Shown here piece by piece: positions 25,557-34,264 of a stretch of DNA of 64,000 nucleotides (position 1 is the stretch's first letter; each line of letters begins with the position of its first letter). The position numbers and the translations under genes are program-made. The notes beneath the pieces were generated by a model that saw only the letters and a list, made by a program, of their open reading frames with translations, had not been told where the DNA came from and did not search any database. Source of the stretch: an uncultured bacterium (GTDB lineage Bacteria; Verrucomicrobiota; Lentisphaeria; Victivallales; UBA1829); NCBI GenBank assembly GCA_902778895.1, contig CACYZF010000004.1:195821-259820 (forward strand). Direction: 5' to 3'.

Positions 25557-26228
25557 ATGCTGAACGCGGCTTTGGATTTTTCGTGCAGCGAGCTTTCGTT
25601 CGCGGCCGTGTATCCGTGCGGTCATGCCGCCGCCTTGTTCCAGATCGATCTGCCGGGACGCGATTCCTCCTCGCTTCCGATCCTCGTCGGCAACGCGCTG
25701 AAAGAGGCCGGATTCACGTACGATGACATCGACACCTGGACGGTCGGGACCGGACCCGGTTCCTTCACTGCCCTGCGTGTGGCGGCGGCGTTTGTGCTCG
25801 GCGCGTCGCGGGGTAAGAACCAGACAGTGCGCGGGATCCCGTCCGCATGCGGGTTCGAGGGGGAAACTCCCTTCGGCGACCGTGTGCTGGTGCTGTACGA
25901 CGGCCGCAAACACGAACTGCTCGGTTTCGGGCTGAAGCGGGACGGTTGTTTCTGGATCCCGGACGGCTGGCAAGGCGTGCTGGAGACCCCGGACAAACTC
26001 GCCGGACTGCGCGGTTCCTACGACACCTTTACGGCCAGTCCGCACGATATCGAGGCCGTCCGCCTCTTCGATCCGTCGCTTCCGGTCATCCTCTCTCCGC
26101 ATGTGAACGCCGCCACGCTGGCGGCCATCCCGCCCGGCATCTGCGACATGCTGCCCACGGAGCTGATCTATCTGCGGCCCGCGGTCTTCGTCGATCCGAA
26201 GCCCATCCGTACTTTCCCCGGAGCGTAA
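25557..26228 (+). CDS. tsaB: tRNA threonylcarbamoyladenosine biosynthesis protein TsaB
   Basis: The 223-residue protein has the ASKHA-type fold of TsaB/YeaZ, which pairs with TsaD to add t6A37 to ANN-decoding tRNAs. The hallmark is TWTVGTGPGSFTALRVAAAF near residue 62, preceded by a strand like ALDFSCSELSFAAVY at the N-terminus. The C-terminal half is divergent and slightly short. TsaB is an enzymatically inactive scaffold, so loss of catalytic residues is expected. The start at 25557 lies 3 nt after the previous stop. Confidence 0.88.
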   Translation: MLNAALDFSCSELSFAAVYPCGHAAALFQIDLPGRDSSSLPILVGNALKEAGFTYDDIDTWTVGTGPGSFTALRVAAAFVLGASRGKNQTVRGIPSACGFEGETPFGDRVLVLYDGRKHELLGFGLKRDGCFWIPDGWQGVLETPDKLAGLRGSYDTFTASPHDIEAVRLFDPSLPVILSPHVNAATLAAIPPGICDMLPTELIYLRPAVFVDPKPIRTFPGA

Positions 26229-26231
26229 TGC

Positions 26232-27872
26232 ATGAAGGACCGCGCCGGCAGAACCCCGTTTTGTTTCCGGATGCCCCGGACCGGATTCCGTTTCCGGGCT
26301 GTCCTCCTGCCGGTGCTGTTCCTGACCGTATTCCTTTGCGCGTGCCTTTCCGGCGCGTCCCTGCCGCTGCCGCATCCGATCCCGCCTCCTGCCGAGGATC
26401 CGCCGCCCGCGACGAAGAAGCCCGTGTCTTCGAGCGCGGCTACGACGACGAAACCGGCTGCGCAAACGACTACCACGACCAAACAGTCCACGCCGACGAC
26501 TCCGGCCACGACGACGAAACCAACCTCGGCCACAACAACCGTTTCTCCGGTTCAAAAGCCAGTTCAGACAACGACATCTTCTTCCTCCTCACCGGTCTGC
26601 GTGAATTCCAAGCCGTTGCGCGACATTTCCGGCAACGTCGTTACGATGAACGGCAATTACGGCGGAAGCCCCGTTCTGCTTCCCGTCGAGTATACGTCCA
26701 AGCCGAACGAATTCCGCGGTATCTGGGTCGCGACCGCGTTCAACCTGGATTTCGCGAAACAGGAGACCGTGGCGGAGTTTCAGGCGTCTTTCCGCTCCCT
26801 TGCAGCCAGGATCGCTGCCATGGGATTCAATACCATCATGTTTCAGGTGCGACCCACCTGCGACGCCTTCTACCCCTCCTCGATCAATCCGTGGTCGCGC
26901 TGGCTGACCGGGGAAGAGGGAAAACCGTACGACGGCGGATTCGATCCGGTGGCGTTCATGATCGCCGAATCGCACCGCCGCGGACTGAGGTTCTATGCGT
27001 GGATGAACCCGTACCGGGTCGGCCAGGTCAATACATCCGCGGCCTCCACGTACCTTAGGACGCTTTCGGCCGGGAATTTCGCGCGGAAGAATCCCGGGTT
27101 CGTGGTGCGCTGGGACAACAAAAAGACGAACCTTTCCTTTTTCTTCCTCGATCCCGGGCGCGCCGAGGTCGTGGCGCACGTCGTCAACAGCGTCCGCGAG
27201 GTGCTGGAACGCTACCGGCCGGACGGGGTCGTGTTCGACGATTATTTTTATCCGATCGGGGTGGACGATACCTGCGACGCCGCCTCATTCCGCAAGTTCG
27301 GCAGGAAGGGCCAGACGCTCGCCGACTGGCGTCGCGCCAACACCGAGCTCCTGATACGGAGCGTGTCCGGCACCGTGCGCGCGTTCAACCGCCTGAACGG
27401 CACCTCCATCCCGTTCGGGATCAGTCCGGTCGGGATCTGGGCGAACAAGTCGGAGGCGCTCCCGGACGGTTCCCTGTCCAAGGGGGTCGAGGCATATTCC
27501 CAGTCGTTCGCCGATGTCCGCAAGTGGGTGAAAAACTCCTGGATCGACTTCGTGATCCCGCAGATCAACTGGGGGTTCGCGAACAAGATCGCGCCGTTCG
27601 CCGGGATCGTGAACTGGTGGGCCGACCTCGTGCGCGGCACGAACGTGAAGCTGTACGCCGGGATCGGCGTATACAACGCCGGCGTGACCGCGGGCATGGA
27701 GTCGCCGTCCGAGATATCCAACCAGGTCCTCTACCTCATCCTGAGAAAAGAAGTCTCCGGCGTCGTCTTCTTCGCGGCGCGCCATTGTCTCAACCCGCAG
27801 AACAACGCCCAGCGGACGTCTCTGCGTACGATCTTCACCGGCTACTGGCATCCCGTGACGCCGTCCCGGTGA
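26232..27872 (+). CDS. Glycosyl-hydrolase-like 10 (GHL10/UPF0748, YngK-like) lipoprotein
   Basis: This 546-residue protein has a long basic N-terminus, then a hydrophobic core ending in a lipobox LCAC near residue 36. Residues 50-115 are a Thr/Pro/Ala-rich linker, typical of surface glycosidases. From about residue 155 it matches the GHL10 (DUF187) barrel: EFRGIWVATAFN, MGFNTIMFQVRPTCDAFYPS, HRRGLRFYAWMNPYRV, DGVVFDDYFYP and INWGFANKI. Related proteins, such as B. subtilis YngK, act on peptidoglycan-derived or other glycans; the specificity here is unknown. It lies 3 nt after tsaB and is the last gene of the nitroreductase operon, possibly by chance. Confidence 0.88.
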   Translation: MKDRAGRTPFCFRMPRTGFRFRAVLLPVLFLTVFLCACLSGASLPLPHPIPPPAEDPPPATKKPVSSSAATTTKPAAQTTTTTKQSTPTTPATTTKPTSATTTVSPVQKPVQTTTSSSSSPVCVNSKPLRDISGNVVTMNGNYGGSPVLLPVEYTSKPNEFRGIWVATAFNLDFAKQETVAEFQASFRSLAARIAAMGFNTIMFQVRPTCDAFYPSSINPWSRWLTGEEGKPYDGGFDPVAFMIAESHRRGLRFYAWMNPYRVGQVNTSAASTYLRTLSAGNFARKNPGFVVRWDNKKTNLSFFFLDPGRAEVVAHVVNSVREVLERYRPDGVVFDDYFYPIGVDDTCDAASFRKFGRKGQTLADWRRANTELLIRSVSGTVRAFNRLNGTSIPFGISPVGIWANKSEALPDGSLSKGVEAYSQSFADVRKWVKNSWIDFVIPQINWGFANKIAPFAGIVNWWADLVRGTNVKLYAGIGVYNAGVTAGMESPSEISNQVLYLILRKEVSGVVFFAARHCLNPQNNAQRTSLRTIFTGYWHPVTPSR

Positions 27873-27913
27873 CCGCCCGTCGCATTCTTTTCTTTGCGGT
27901 GGCCCTTTTCCGC

Positions 27914-27941
27914 TTGAAAAATCCGGCTTTTGTGATAGATT
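27914..27941 (+). promoter_or_regulatory. Promoter, TTGAAA-N16-TAGATT
   Basis: TTGAAA at 27914-27919 and TAGATT at 27936-27941, 37 nt before the ATG of the lipoprotein gene at 27979. Confidence 0.55.
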
Positions 27942-27978
27942 ACATTAAATAGAAAATTGTATTCCGGAGTCTTCAATC

Positions 27979-28647
27979 ATGTTCCAACGTCTTGCTCTGC
28001 CTGCCCTGTTGATCGCATTCGCCGTGTTCGTTTCGGCGTGTTCCTCCGTGACGCCCGCCCGGTTCCAGCGCGGATTCACCGTGGGCGGCGTGATCCATGA
28101 GACTGTCATTGACGCGGACGGCGAAGCCTCGCACTTCATGGTGACCGGCGCGCCGATGGAACGTCTCTTCTCGAAATACATGATCGAGAATCCGTCCTCC
28201 GTGCTTTTCGTGGGCTTCTTCTTCCATCAGGACAAGAACAGCTCCGGCAGCGGGACCGGAACCGCCGACGTCGTGAACCGTGCGGCGTTTCTGACGCTTG
28301 ACCTGCCGCCTGCGCAGGGCATTCCGACCGCCAAAGAACTCCAGACCTGCCTGCTGAAAAACGATTTCGACCGCGCCACGGAGATTTACGAGAAGCTCGC
28401 GAAGGACGCGGACGTCACGACGGAGATGGAGCGTTACCCGGAAAGCGGCTATCCGAAAACCATCCACGAGTTCAAATACAATGACAAAGGTGAAAAGATC
28501 CTGCACGGCCTGACCCGCAACTTCCACGAAAACGGAATGATCGCGAGCGACTGTTTCTTCCGCGACGGCAAACCGGAAGGCGAGGCGCGCGAGTACAGCG
28601 AACTCGGCGTGCCGCTGGACGCAGCCCCGGCGAAGTCCGACGATTGA
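27979..28647 (+). CDS. Lipoprotein with a C-terminal YwqK/MORN-like repeat
   Basis: The 222-residue protein begins MFQRLALPALLIAFAVFVSAC, a lipoprotein signal peptide with lipobox VSAC. The middle is unrecognised. Residues 150-205 contain YNDKGEKILHGLTRNFHENG and a following FFRDGKPEGEAREYSELG, short repeats of the MORN/YwqK type (small beta-hairpins often found in secreted proteins). The role is unknown; probably an outer-membrane-associated scaffold. It is followed by an M42 peptidase with 50-nt spacing. Confidence 0.6.
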   Translation: MFQRLALPALLIAFAVFVSACSSVTPARFQRGFTVGGVIHETVIDADGEASHFMVTGAPMERLFSKYMIENPSSVLFVGFFFHQDKNSSGSGTGTADVVNRAAFLTLDLPPAQGIPTAKELQTCLLKNDFDRATEIYEKLAKDADVTTEMERYPESGYPKTIHEFKYNDKGEKILHGLTRNFHENGMIASDCFFRDGKPEGEAREYSELGVPLDAAPAKSDD

Positions 28648-28697
28648 CCGCGCCCCGAATCCGACACATCAACCCCTCATTTTTTGGAGATAACATC

Positions 28698-29771
28698 ATG
28701 ATCGACGCAAAAGCGAAAAAATTTCTCGAAGAACTCCTGATGACCTGCGGACCCTCCGGGTTCGAGTTCGAGCAGGCCAAGATCTACCGCGATTATCTCA
28801 AGCCGTTCGCGCATGACATTCGCACGGACGTCCTCGGCAACACCATCGCGCGCCTCAATCCCGACGCGAAGTTCCAGTTCATGCTGTCCGGCCACTATGA
28901 CGAAATCGGATTCCAGGTCGTCAGCATCATGCCGCAGGGCCTGATTTCCTTCCGTTCCGTCGGCGGCATCGACCCGCTCACGCTCCCCGGCACCGGCGTC
29001 GAAATCCTCACCGAAAAAGGCCACATCCCCGGCGTGATCGGACGCAAGCCCATTCACCTGCAGACCCCGGACGAACGCAAGGCCGTTCCGAAGATCGAAG
29101 ACCTCTGGATCGACATCGGCGCGGCGGATCAGAAGGCGGCGGCGAAGCTCGTGCAGGTCGGCGATCCGGTCGCGTTCGCGCGCAATTTCGAGATGCTCAG
29201 CAAGACCTGCGTCCATTCGAAGAGTCTGGACGACAAAATCGGCGCGTTCGTCATCGCCGAAGCCTTCCGCCAGCTCTCCAAACGCAAGATCAAAGTCGGC
29301 GTCGCGTGCGTCGGCACTGTGCAGGAGGAACTCGGCCTCCGCGGCGCGATCACGGGCGCGTTCGGCGTCAACCCGGACGCCGCCATCGCGGTCGACGTCG
29401 GATTCGCCACGGACGTCCCCGGCATCAAGCCCGAACTCCTTGGCGACATCAAGCTCGGCGGCGGCGCGGAACTCCAGCGCAACGCCGACAACAATCCGCC
29501 GCTCCTGAACCGCATCCTGAAGGCCGCCGCGAAGCATAAGATCCCGTACCAGATGACCACCGGCCACCGCGCCACCGGCGGCACCGACACCGCCGCCATC
29601 CAGATGACGCGCGGCGGCGTGGCCACGGCGCTCATCAGCATCCCGAACCGCTACATGCACACGCCGGCCGAGATCTGCGACCTGCGCGACGTGGAGTCCG
29701 CGGTCGACCTGATCGTCGAGACCATCGCCTCCCTCACCGGCAAAGAGACCTTCATCCCCGGCATCGACTGA
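28698..29771 (+). CDS. M42-family aminopeptidase/endoglucanase-like metallopeptidase
   Basis: The 357-residue protein shows the M42 dinuclear-zinc peptidase plan: PSGFE near the start, SGHYDEIGF (His-Asp bridge motif) near residue 65, KSLDDKIGAF near residue 180, TVQEELGLRGA (catalytic Glu-Glu) near residue 215, VDVGFATDVPG near residue 240 and a terminal metal ligand in RYMHTPAE. It cleaves N-terminal residues from peptides in the cytosol; a historical misannotation calls M42 proteins endoglucanases. ATG 28698 has GGAG 9 nt upstream. No signal peptide is seen. It is followed by holA 5 nt downstream. Confidence 0.95.
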   Translation: MIDAKAKKFLEELLMTCGPSGFEFEQAKIYRDYLKPFAHDIRTDVLGNTIARLNPDAKFQFMLSGHYDEIGFQVVSIMPQGLISFRSVGGIDPLTLPGTGVEILTEKGHIPGVIGRKPIHLQTPDERKAVPKIEDLWIDIGAADQKAAAKLVQVGDPVAFARNFEMLSKTCVHSKSLDDKIGAFVIAEAFRQLSKRKIKVGVACVGTVQEELGLRGAITGAFGVNPDAAIAVDVGFATDVPGIKPELLGDIKLGGGAELQRNADNNPPLLNRILKAAAKHKIPYQMTTGHRATGGTDTAAIQMTRGGVATALISIPNRYMHTPAEICDLRDVESAVDLIVETIASLTGKETFIPGID

Positions 29772-29776
29772 CTCCC

Positions 29777-30907
29777 ATGGGCGCTTTCTACCTGATTTCC
29801 GGCAACGAGGACTACGCGGTCAAGGAGCGCGCCAACGAGATGATGCGCGCGCTCTGCGGCGATCCGCCGGACGACAATCCGTCGCTGGAGATCATCCGGG
29901 GCGACTCGGACAACGAGAAAGCGCCCCAGATTTTGGATAAACTTCTGCTCTCGCTGGACTCCCCGGCGTTCTTCTCCAGTGAGAAGATCGTCTGGCTGAA
30001 GCATTTCCTGAAATTCGACGAGGCGTTCTCCGAGCCCTCGACCAAAAAGAAACCGTCGCGGCTCGACCGTCTGGCGGCGTTTCTCCAGGACGGCATCCCC
30101 GCCGACATCACGCTCGTGATCGATGGCCCCGGACTCGACCGCCGCAAGGCGTTCTACAAGGTCGCCTCCGCCGCCTGCGAAGCCTCCGGCGGCAAGCTCG
30201 AATGGTTCGAGAAGGCCGACCCGAAGACCAAGGGCTTCGCGAAGATGCTCATCCGCCGGATCCAGTCCATCGTGATGGACCGCGGGAAGCGCATCGAGGA
30301 CGCAGCTGCGTCGTTTCTCGCCGAGACGATCGGCGCCGACGAGGCGCGCCTGGGCACCGAGATCGAAAAGCTCCTGACCTACGCCGCGGACAAGCCGGTC
30401 GTGACGTTCGCCGACTGCCGCGAAGTGTGCAGCCGTGCCACCGAGACGCTCGCCTGGGCGTTCTCGTCCGCGCTCGTGGAACGCAACTCCCGCAAGGCGC
30501 TGGAGCTGATCCCGAGCATCATGGAGCACTTGGAACAGGACAAGGGCGCGTCCAAACCGGAGATCGTGCTGATTTACTCCGTCATGGGCGAATTCCGCAA
30601 CCTCGCCTCCGTCAAATGCGAGGGCGTCAAGCTCGGCATCCCCGAGGACGCTTCCTCCGATTATTTCTACCGTATGAACGAGCGTTACAAGCAGTCGCCG
30701 CCGCCCGTCAAGTCCCCGCTTTTCTCCATGCACCCGTTCCGGGCGTACAAGGCGTGGGAAAATGCCCGGCGGTTCACCGACCGCGAGCTTGTTCTGGCGT
30801 TCCGCGCGCTGGTCGAGGCCAACCGCGCCATCGTGTCCTCCGCCGGAAACGCCCGTATCGCGCTGGAACTGCTGACCATCCGGATCGCCGAAGGGACTCT
30901 CGCATGA
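29777..30907 (+). CDS. holA: DNA polymerase III delta subunit (HolA)
   Basis: The 376-residue clamp-loader subunit opens the beta clamp ring. It opens FYLISGNEDYAVKERANEMM, carries LDSPAFFSSEKIVWLKHFL near residue 60 (the clamp-opening arm) and LVIDGPGLDRRKAFYK near 115, then KGFAKMLIRRIQS and a long helical C-terminal collar with GADEARLGTEIEKL and a final helical domain. Sequence conservation in this family is weak, but the motif order and length fit well. The stop overlaps the next gene in an ATGA, so a HAD hydrolase is coupled to it. Confidence 0.9.
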   Translation: MGAFYLISGNEDYAVKERANEMMRALCGDPPDDNPSLEIIRGDSDNEKAPQILDKLLLSLDSPAFFSSEKIVWLKHFLKFDEAFSEPSTKKKPSRLDRLAAFLQDGIPADITLVIDGPGLDRRKAFYKVASAACEASGGKLEWFEKADPKTKGFAKMLIRRIQSIVMDRGKRIEDAAASFLAETIGADEARLGTEIEKLLTYAADKPVVTFADCREVCSRATETLAWAFSSALVERNSRKALELIPSIMEHLEQDKGASKPEIVLIYSVMGEFRNLASVKCEGVKLGIPEDASSDYFYRMNERYKQSPPPVKSPLFSMHPFRAYKAWENARRFTDRELVLAFRALVEANRAIVSSAGNARIALELLTIRIAEGTLA

Positions 30908-31521
30908 GCACGAATGCAGTAAAAAACATTTCCGCGCCCGTGATCGCGCTCGACATCGGAAACGTCAGCATGAAGCTGGATTTCGACGAGATGTACCGCC
31001 GGTTCGACATCGATCCGGCCGACAGCGAGAGCATCGGGCGGCTGTGGGAACACGGCGCGGCGCTGGAGACCGGACGCATCACGGTCCCGGAGTTTCTGGA
31101 CCGGCTTGAAGACTTCACCGGGCACCGCCGCACGCGGGAGTATCTGCTCGACGCCTGGCGGTGCGGCGTTCAGGAACCGATGCCGGGGATGCTGAAGACC
31201 GTCCGCGCGCTCGCCGCAAAGGGGGCGCGGTTCTCGTACATGTCCGACATCTCCCCGATCCACCTGGATCAGGTTTTCAAATACTGCGAATTCGTGCACC
31301 TGGTCACGGGCGGTATCTACAGTTTCGAGGCGGGCGCGTTCAAACTTCAGGGCAGCGTCATGTTCGACGCCTTCGAACGCCGCTACGGACGCCCGCTCGT
31401 GTTCTTCGACGACCGCGTCGAGATCATCGAACACGCCCGCGGACTCGGCTGGAACGCCGTCCGGTTCGAATCGCCGGAACAGGTCCTGCGCGACGCCTCG
31501 GCCTTGCTGGACGATCTCTGA
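30904..31521 (+). CDS. HAD-superfamily hydrolase
   Basis: The 205-residue protein has a HAD core: VIALDIGNVSMKLD near residue 12 (motif I, DIGN in place of the usual DxD, so the second Asp is replaced by Gly), SYMSDISPIHLD near residue 100 (motif II region), and VFFDDRVEIIEHA near residue 165 (motif IV acidic pair). The cap sits between motifs I and II and contains an E-x-G-R-I-T-V block. The D-x-G-N form of motif I is common in small-molecule phosphatases and sugar phosphatases such as the YihX group, so activity is likely retained. It is translationally coupled to holA. ATG 30904 overlaps the holA stop. Confidence 0.8.
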   Translation: MSTNAVKNISAPVIALDIGNVSMKLDFDEMYRRFDIDPADSESIGRLWEHGAALETGRITVPEFLDRLEDFTGHRRTREYLLDAWRCGVQEPMPGMLKTVRALAAKGARFSYMSDISPIHLDQVFKYCEFVHLVTGGIYSFEAGAFKLQGSVMFDAFERRYGRPLVFFDDRVEIIEHARGLGWNAVRFESPEQVLRDASALLDDL

Positions 31522-32193
31522 TTATCCGTAGGGAAATCCCCGCGTAAAACGGCGCACGTTCAATCCTTTCGGGATCGTCAGCTGGTCCAGCGACGTCAGC
31601 TTCCCGGATTTGCCGTAAATATACATTTGGTCGGAAACATAAATCCTCGTGTTCCGGTCGTCGGCGTCTCTCAGGACGAACGGAGCGATCACGCCCCGGA
31701 TCCCGAACCGGAGCAGGATCTCGAAAATGAACCCCGAGCTTTTTTTCCCGTCATAGCTCCGGATGAGGTCATAGATGTCTTTCCTGCTCAGCTGAAACAT
31801 ATAGCCGCAGTCGATGTTGTGGTAAACTTCATTGGAAGAGACGTTCAGCCTGATATTTTCTTTGACCCGGATATGTTTTTTGTAACAGATCGCGATACGC
31901 TCCATTTCGAAGACTTTTATGAGGTTCCTGACGGCGGCGACGTATTTGTTTTCCCAGGTCATGTACGTACGGAAGGATTTGATGCCTTTGTAGTTTTTGA
32001 TCTTATAATCTCCCGGGACGGTGATCCAGTCGTCTCCGTCCCGGACGACATTGAACGGCTTGTGCCCGTCCCAGCCGATCTCCTCAATTCCCGTCCAGAC
32101 TTCCGGGAGTTTGGACCGGTTTTTCCGAAACCATTCCTGGGAATGCAAATCGCCCCAGTAACTGAATGAATGCTTTGAAATTTTGACTTGCAT
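31522..32193 (-). CDS. Uncharacterised AT-richer protein, convergent with the HAD gene
   Basis: I do not recognise this 223-residue protein. It has no signal peptide or membrane segment. It contains basic, aromatic-rich segments: WGDLHSQEWFRKNRSK near the start, KIKNYKGIKSFRTYMTW near residue 65, a KVFEMERIAICYKKHIRVK stretch near 90, and a YVSDQMYIYGKSGK-like C-terminal part. Its base composition is lower in GC than both neighbours, which may indicate recent acquisition. ATG 32193 has GGGAG upstream. It is 22 nt downstream of lnt on the same strand, so it may be co-transcribed with it, and it converges base-to-base with the HAD gene. Confidence 0.45.
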   Translation of the reverse strand: MQVKISKHSFSYWGDLHSQEWFRKNRSKLPEVWTGIEEIGWDGHKPFNVVRDGDDWITVPGDYKIKNYKGIKSFRTYMTWENKYVAAVRNLIKVFEMERIAICYKKHIRVKENIRLNVSSNEVYHNIDCGYMFQLSRKDIYDLIRSYDGKKSSGFIFEILLRFGIRGVIAPFVLRDADDRNTRIYVSDQMYIYGKSGKLTSLDQLTIPKGLNVRRFTRGFPYG

Positions 32194-32215
32194 GAAGTCC
32201 GTCTCCCGTTGGTTT

Positions 32216-34144
32216 TTATGCCTCGGGCTTGTCCGCGTTCTTGCGGAAGAGCCAGTTGTTCCGCAGGACCATCGCCATGCCGCAGGCGAAGATCACCCAC
32301 AGCACCAGCACGAACACGTTTCCGAACCGCACGTAGAAGGTCGGCGTGTAGTTCTTCGGCACCTTCACGGTCATGACTGCCGAAGCCGCCTTCTGTTCCC
32401 ACGGCGTCAGCTCGGTGTCGCCCGTCGCCGGGTCAATCCGCTTCGTCGCGCTGTCCACGGTGCGTCCGAACTGGTCGATGAGCACGCTGTAGTTCGAGTT
32501 GCCGCAGCGGAGCATGGGCAGGCGCGTTTCGACCGTGCGCAGGACGGAGTTCGCGTAGTGCTGTTCCGGCTCCGTGCTCGTCGGGTACCATGCGTCGTTT
32601 GTGATGACCAGCAGGAAGTTCGCGCCGTTGCGGACCAGTTCACGCGCGGCGTAGGCGAACACGTCCTCGTAGCAGATCATGATGCCGGCGCGTACGTCCT
32701 TCGTCAGGTCGAGCGGACGGAACGCCTTGCCCCGCGTGAGGTTGCGCCCCATGCCGACCAGCCTGCCGATCGCCGGGAACTTGTCGTTCAGCGGGATGAA
32801 CTCGCCGAACGGCACGATGTGGACCTTGTCGTAGCGGCCCGCGGCGTCCGCGTTGTAGCGGATGTTCCCGCCGGTCAGGGGGAATTCCTTCAGCAGGAGC
32901 GCCGAGTTGAACATGTCGAACTCGGTGTTGCTGCGGATGTTGTCGTAGGTGAGCGTGCCGATCAGGAACGGCGTGCCGCTTTCGCGGATCATGCGGCGCA
33001 TGCGTCTTCTGTATTCCTCGCCGACGGCGTCGCGGCTGGCGGCCGGCCTGATCTGTCTTCCCGTCCTTTGCGACTCTCCGTCCGCCCAAACCAGATCAGG
33101 GCTGTAGTAGGCGGTCGGGACGGCGGTCTCCGGCCAGACGATGAGCTGAAGCACGGGCGACGGGCTGACGGGGATGGCGTCGAATTCGGCGGAAACGGCC
33201 TCCGCGGCCTTTTTGTCGGCGATCAGGCTCTCGGACAGACGCGAACACACGTCCAGCGCTTCCAGGATGCTCTCGTCGCCTCCGGCGCGCCGCTGCGACA
33301 GGTCCGGCTGAACCACGCCCACCTTGTATTCCGTCACGTTCTCCGGTGCGTACAGGCGGTTGTATTTCTTCCAGACGCCCATGCCGGAGACCGCTGCCGC
33401 CGCGACGATGGCGAGTGCCGCGTAGAGCGTGAACGGACGGCGGTATTTCGCCCCGCGCGCCACCGCCAGCAGGTCCTTCGCCGTGAAGAAAAGTGCGATA
33501 TTGACGAGGATGACGAGGAAGCTCAGGCCGTAGATGCCCGTGTATTCGCAGATCTGGATCAGGTTCAGGTTCTTCCACTGCGTTGCCGCCAGCAGGTTCC
33601 ACGGGAATCCCGTGAAGATCCACGACCGGATCCACTCCAGGATCACCCACCACGCCGCCAGTGTGAACATCGCCAGGATTTCGTCGCGCACCTGATACCG
33701 CGGATACGCCGCGACCGCCGCCGCGCCGCGCACGCGCACCTCCGGCGGGACCAGCAGGCTCCGGCAAACGACCGGGATCAGCATCGCCCAGAACGCGATG
33801 AAGACGCCCAGCACCGCGCCGAAGACGAACGGGATCGCGAGATTGATCTCACGCAGGAAAAAGGTGCTCGTCAGGCTCCAGAAATACCCCCACGTCATGC
33901 CGTAGGCGAATGCGCGGCGTTTCGACACGTCCGCGCAGAGCCACAGCAGCGGCGCGACGCACACCCATGCGGCGGGCTGGAAATTCACGCCGGGGAATGC
34001 CGTGGTCAGCGCCATGCCGGTCAGCGTCAGCACCAGCAGATCGCGCACGGTGCGTTTCCAGGAGACGCGGAACGCCAGTTCCTCCGGCGTCGCCCTGTCG
34101 GCCCGGAAAGGGCGGAAATATATCGAAAAACGGCTTTCTTTCAT
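32216..34144 (-). CDS. lnt: Apolipoprotein N-acyltransferase
   Basis: This 642-residue membrane enzyme adds the third acyl chain to lipoprotein N-terminal cysteines in Gram-negative bacteria. Its N-terminal third has several membrane helices (LAFRVSWKR... LLVLTLTGMALTTAF, WGYFWSLTSTFF, VLGVFIAFWAMLIPV). The periplasmic nitrilase domain shows the triad: Glu in LIVWPETAVP, Lys region HIVPFGEFIP, and Cys in MICYEDVFAYA, then ITNDAWYPTS. A last helix (VFVLVLWVIFACGMAM) anchors the C-terminus. The protein is longer than E. coli Lnt (512) mainly by an N-terminal leader and loop segments. Its presence fits the many lipoproteins of the window. The start at 34144 faces nadB divergently. Confidence 0.96.
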   Translation of the reverse strand: MKESRFSIYFRPFRADRATPEELAFRVSWKRTVRDLLVLTLTGMALTTAFPGVNFQPAAWVCVAPLLWLCADVSKRRAFAYGMTWGYFWSLTSTFFLREINLAIPFVFGAVLGVFIAFWAMLIPVVCRSLLVPPEVRVRGAAAVAAYPRYQVRDEILAMFTLAAWWVILEWIRSWIFTGFPWNLLAATQWKNLNLIQICEYTGIYGLSFLVILVNIALFFTAKDLLAVARGAKYRRPFTLYAALAIVAAAAVSGMGVWKKYNRLYAPENVTEYKVGVVQPDLSQRRAGGDESILEALDVCSRLSESLIADKKAAEAVSAEFDAIPVSPSPVLQLIVWPETAVPTAYYSPDLVWADGESQRTGRQIRPAASRDAVGEEYRRRMRRMIRESGTPFLIGTLTYDNIRSNTEFDMFNSALLLKEFPLTGGNIRYNADAAGRYDKVHIVPFGEFIPLNDKFPAIGRLVGMGRNLTRGKAFRPLDLTKDVRAGIMICYEDVFAYAARELVRNGANFLLVITNDAWYPTSTEPEQHYANSVLRTVETRLPMLRCGNSNYSVLIDQFGRTVDSATKRIDPATGDTELTPWEQKAASAVMTVKVPKNYTPTFYVRFGNVFVLVLWVIFACGMAMVLRNNWLFRKNADKPEA

Positions 34145-34183
34145 GAAAAATCGCCTTTTGTTTAAAGTTCGCGGGAAAAAAAC

Positions 34184-34212
34184 TGGAAAAAAACAGGTTT
34201 ACAATGTAATTT
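34184..34212 (+). promoter_or_regulatory. Candidate promoter of nadB, TGGAAA-N17-TAATTT
   Basis: TGGAAA at 34184-34189 and TAATTT at 34207-34212 lie 52 nt before the nadB ATG in the divergent lnt/nadB spacer. Confidence 0.4.
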
Positions 34213-34264
34213 ATATCGTGTTTATTGAAATTGAAAATCGCTTTTGTGATTTTGGACGAAAAAA

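Noticed and set aside
30202..30903. N-terminal extension of the HAD hydrolase frame
   Set aside because: The extension lies within holA in another frame and is Arg/Pro-rich; the HAD motif I begins shortly after ATG 30904, which overlaps the holA stop.
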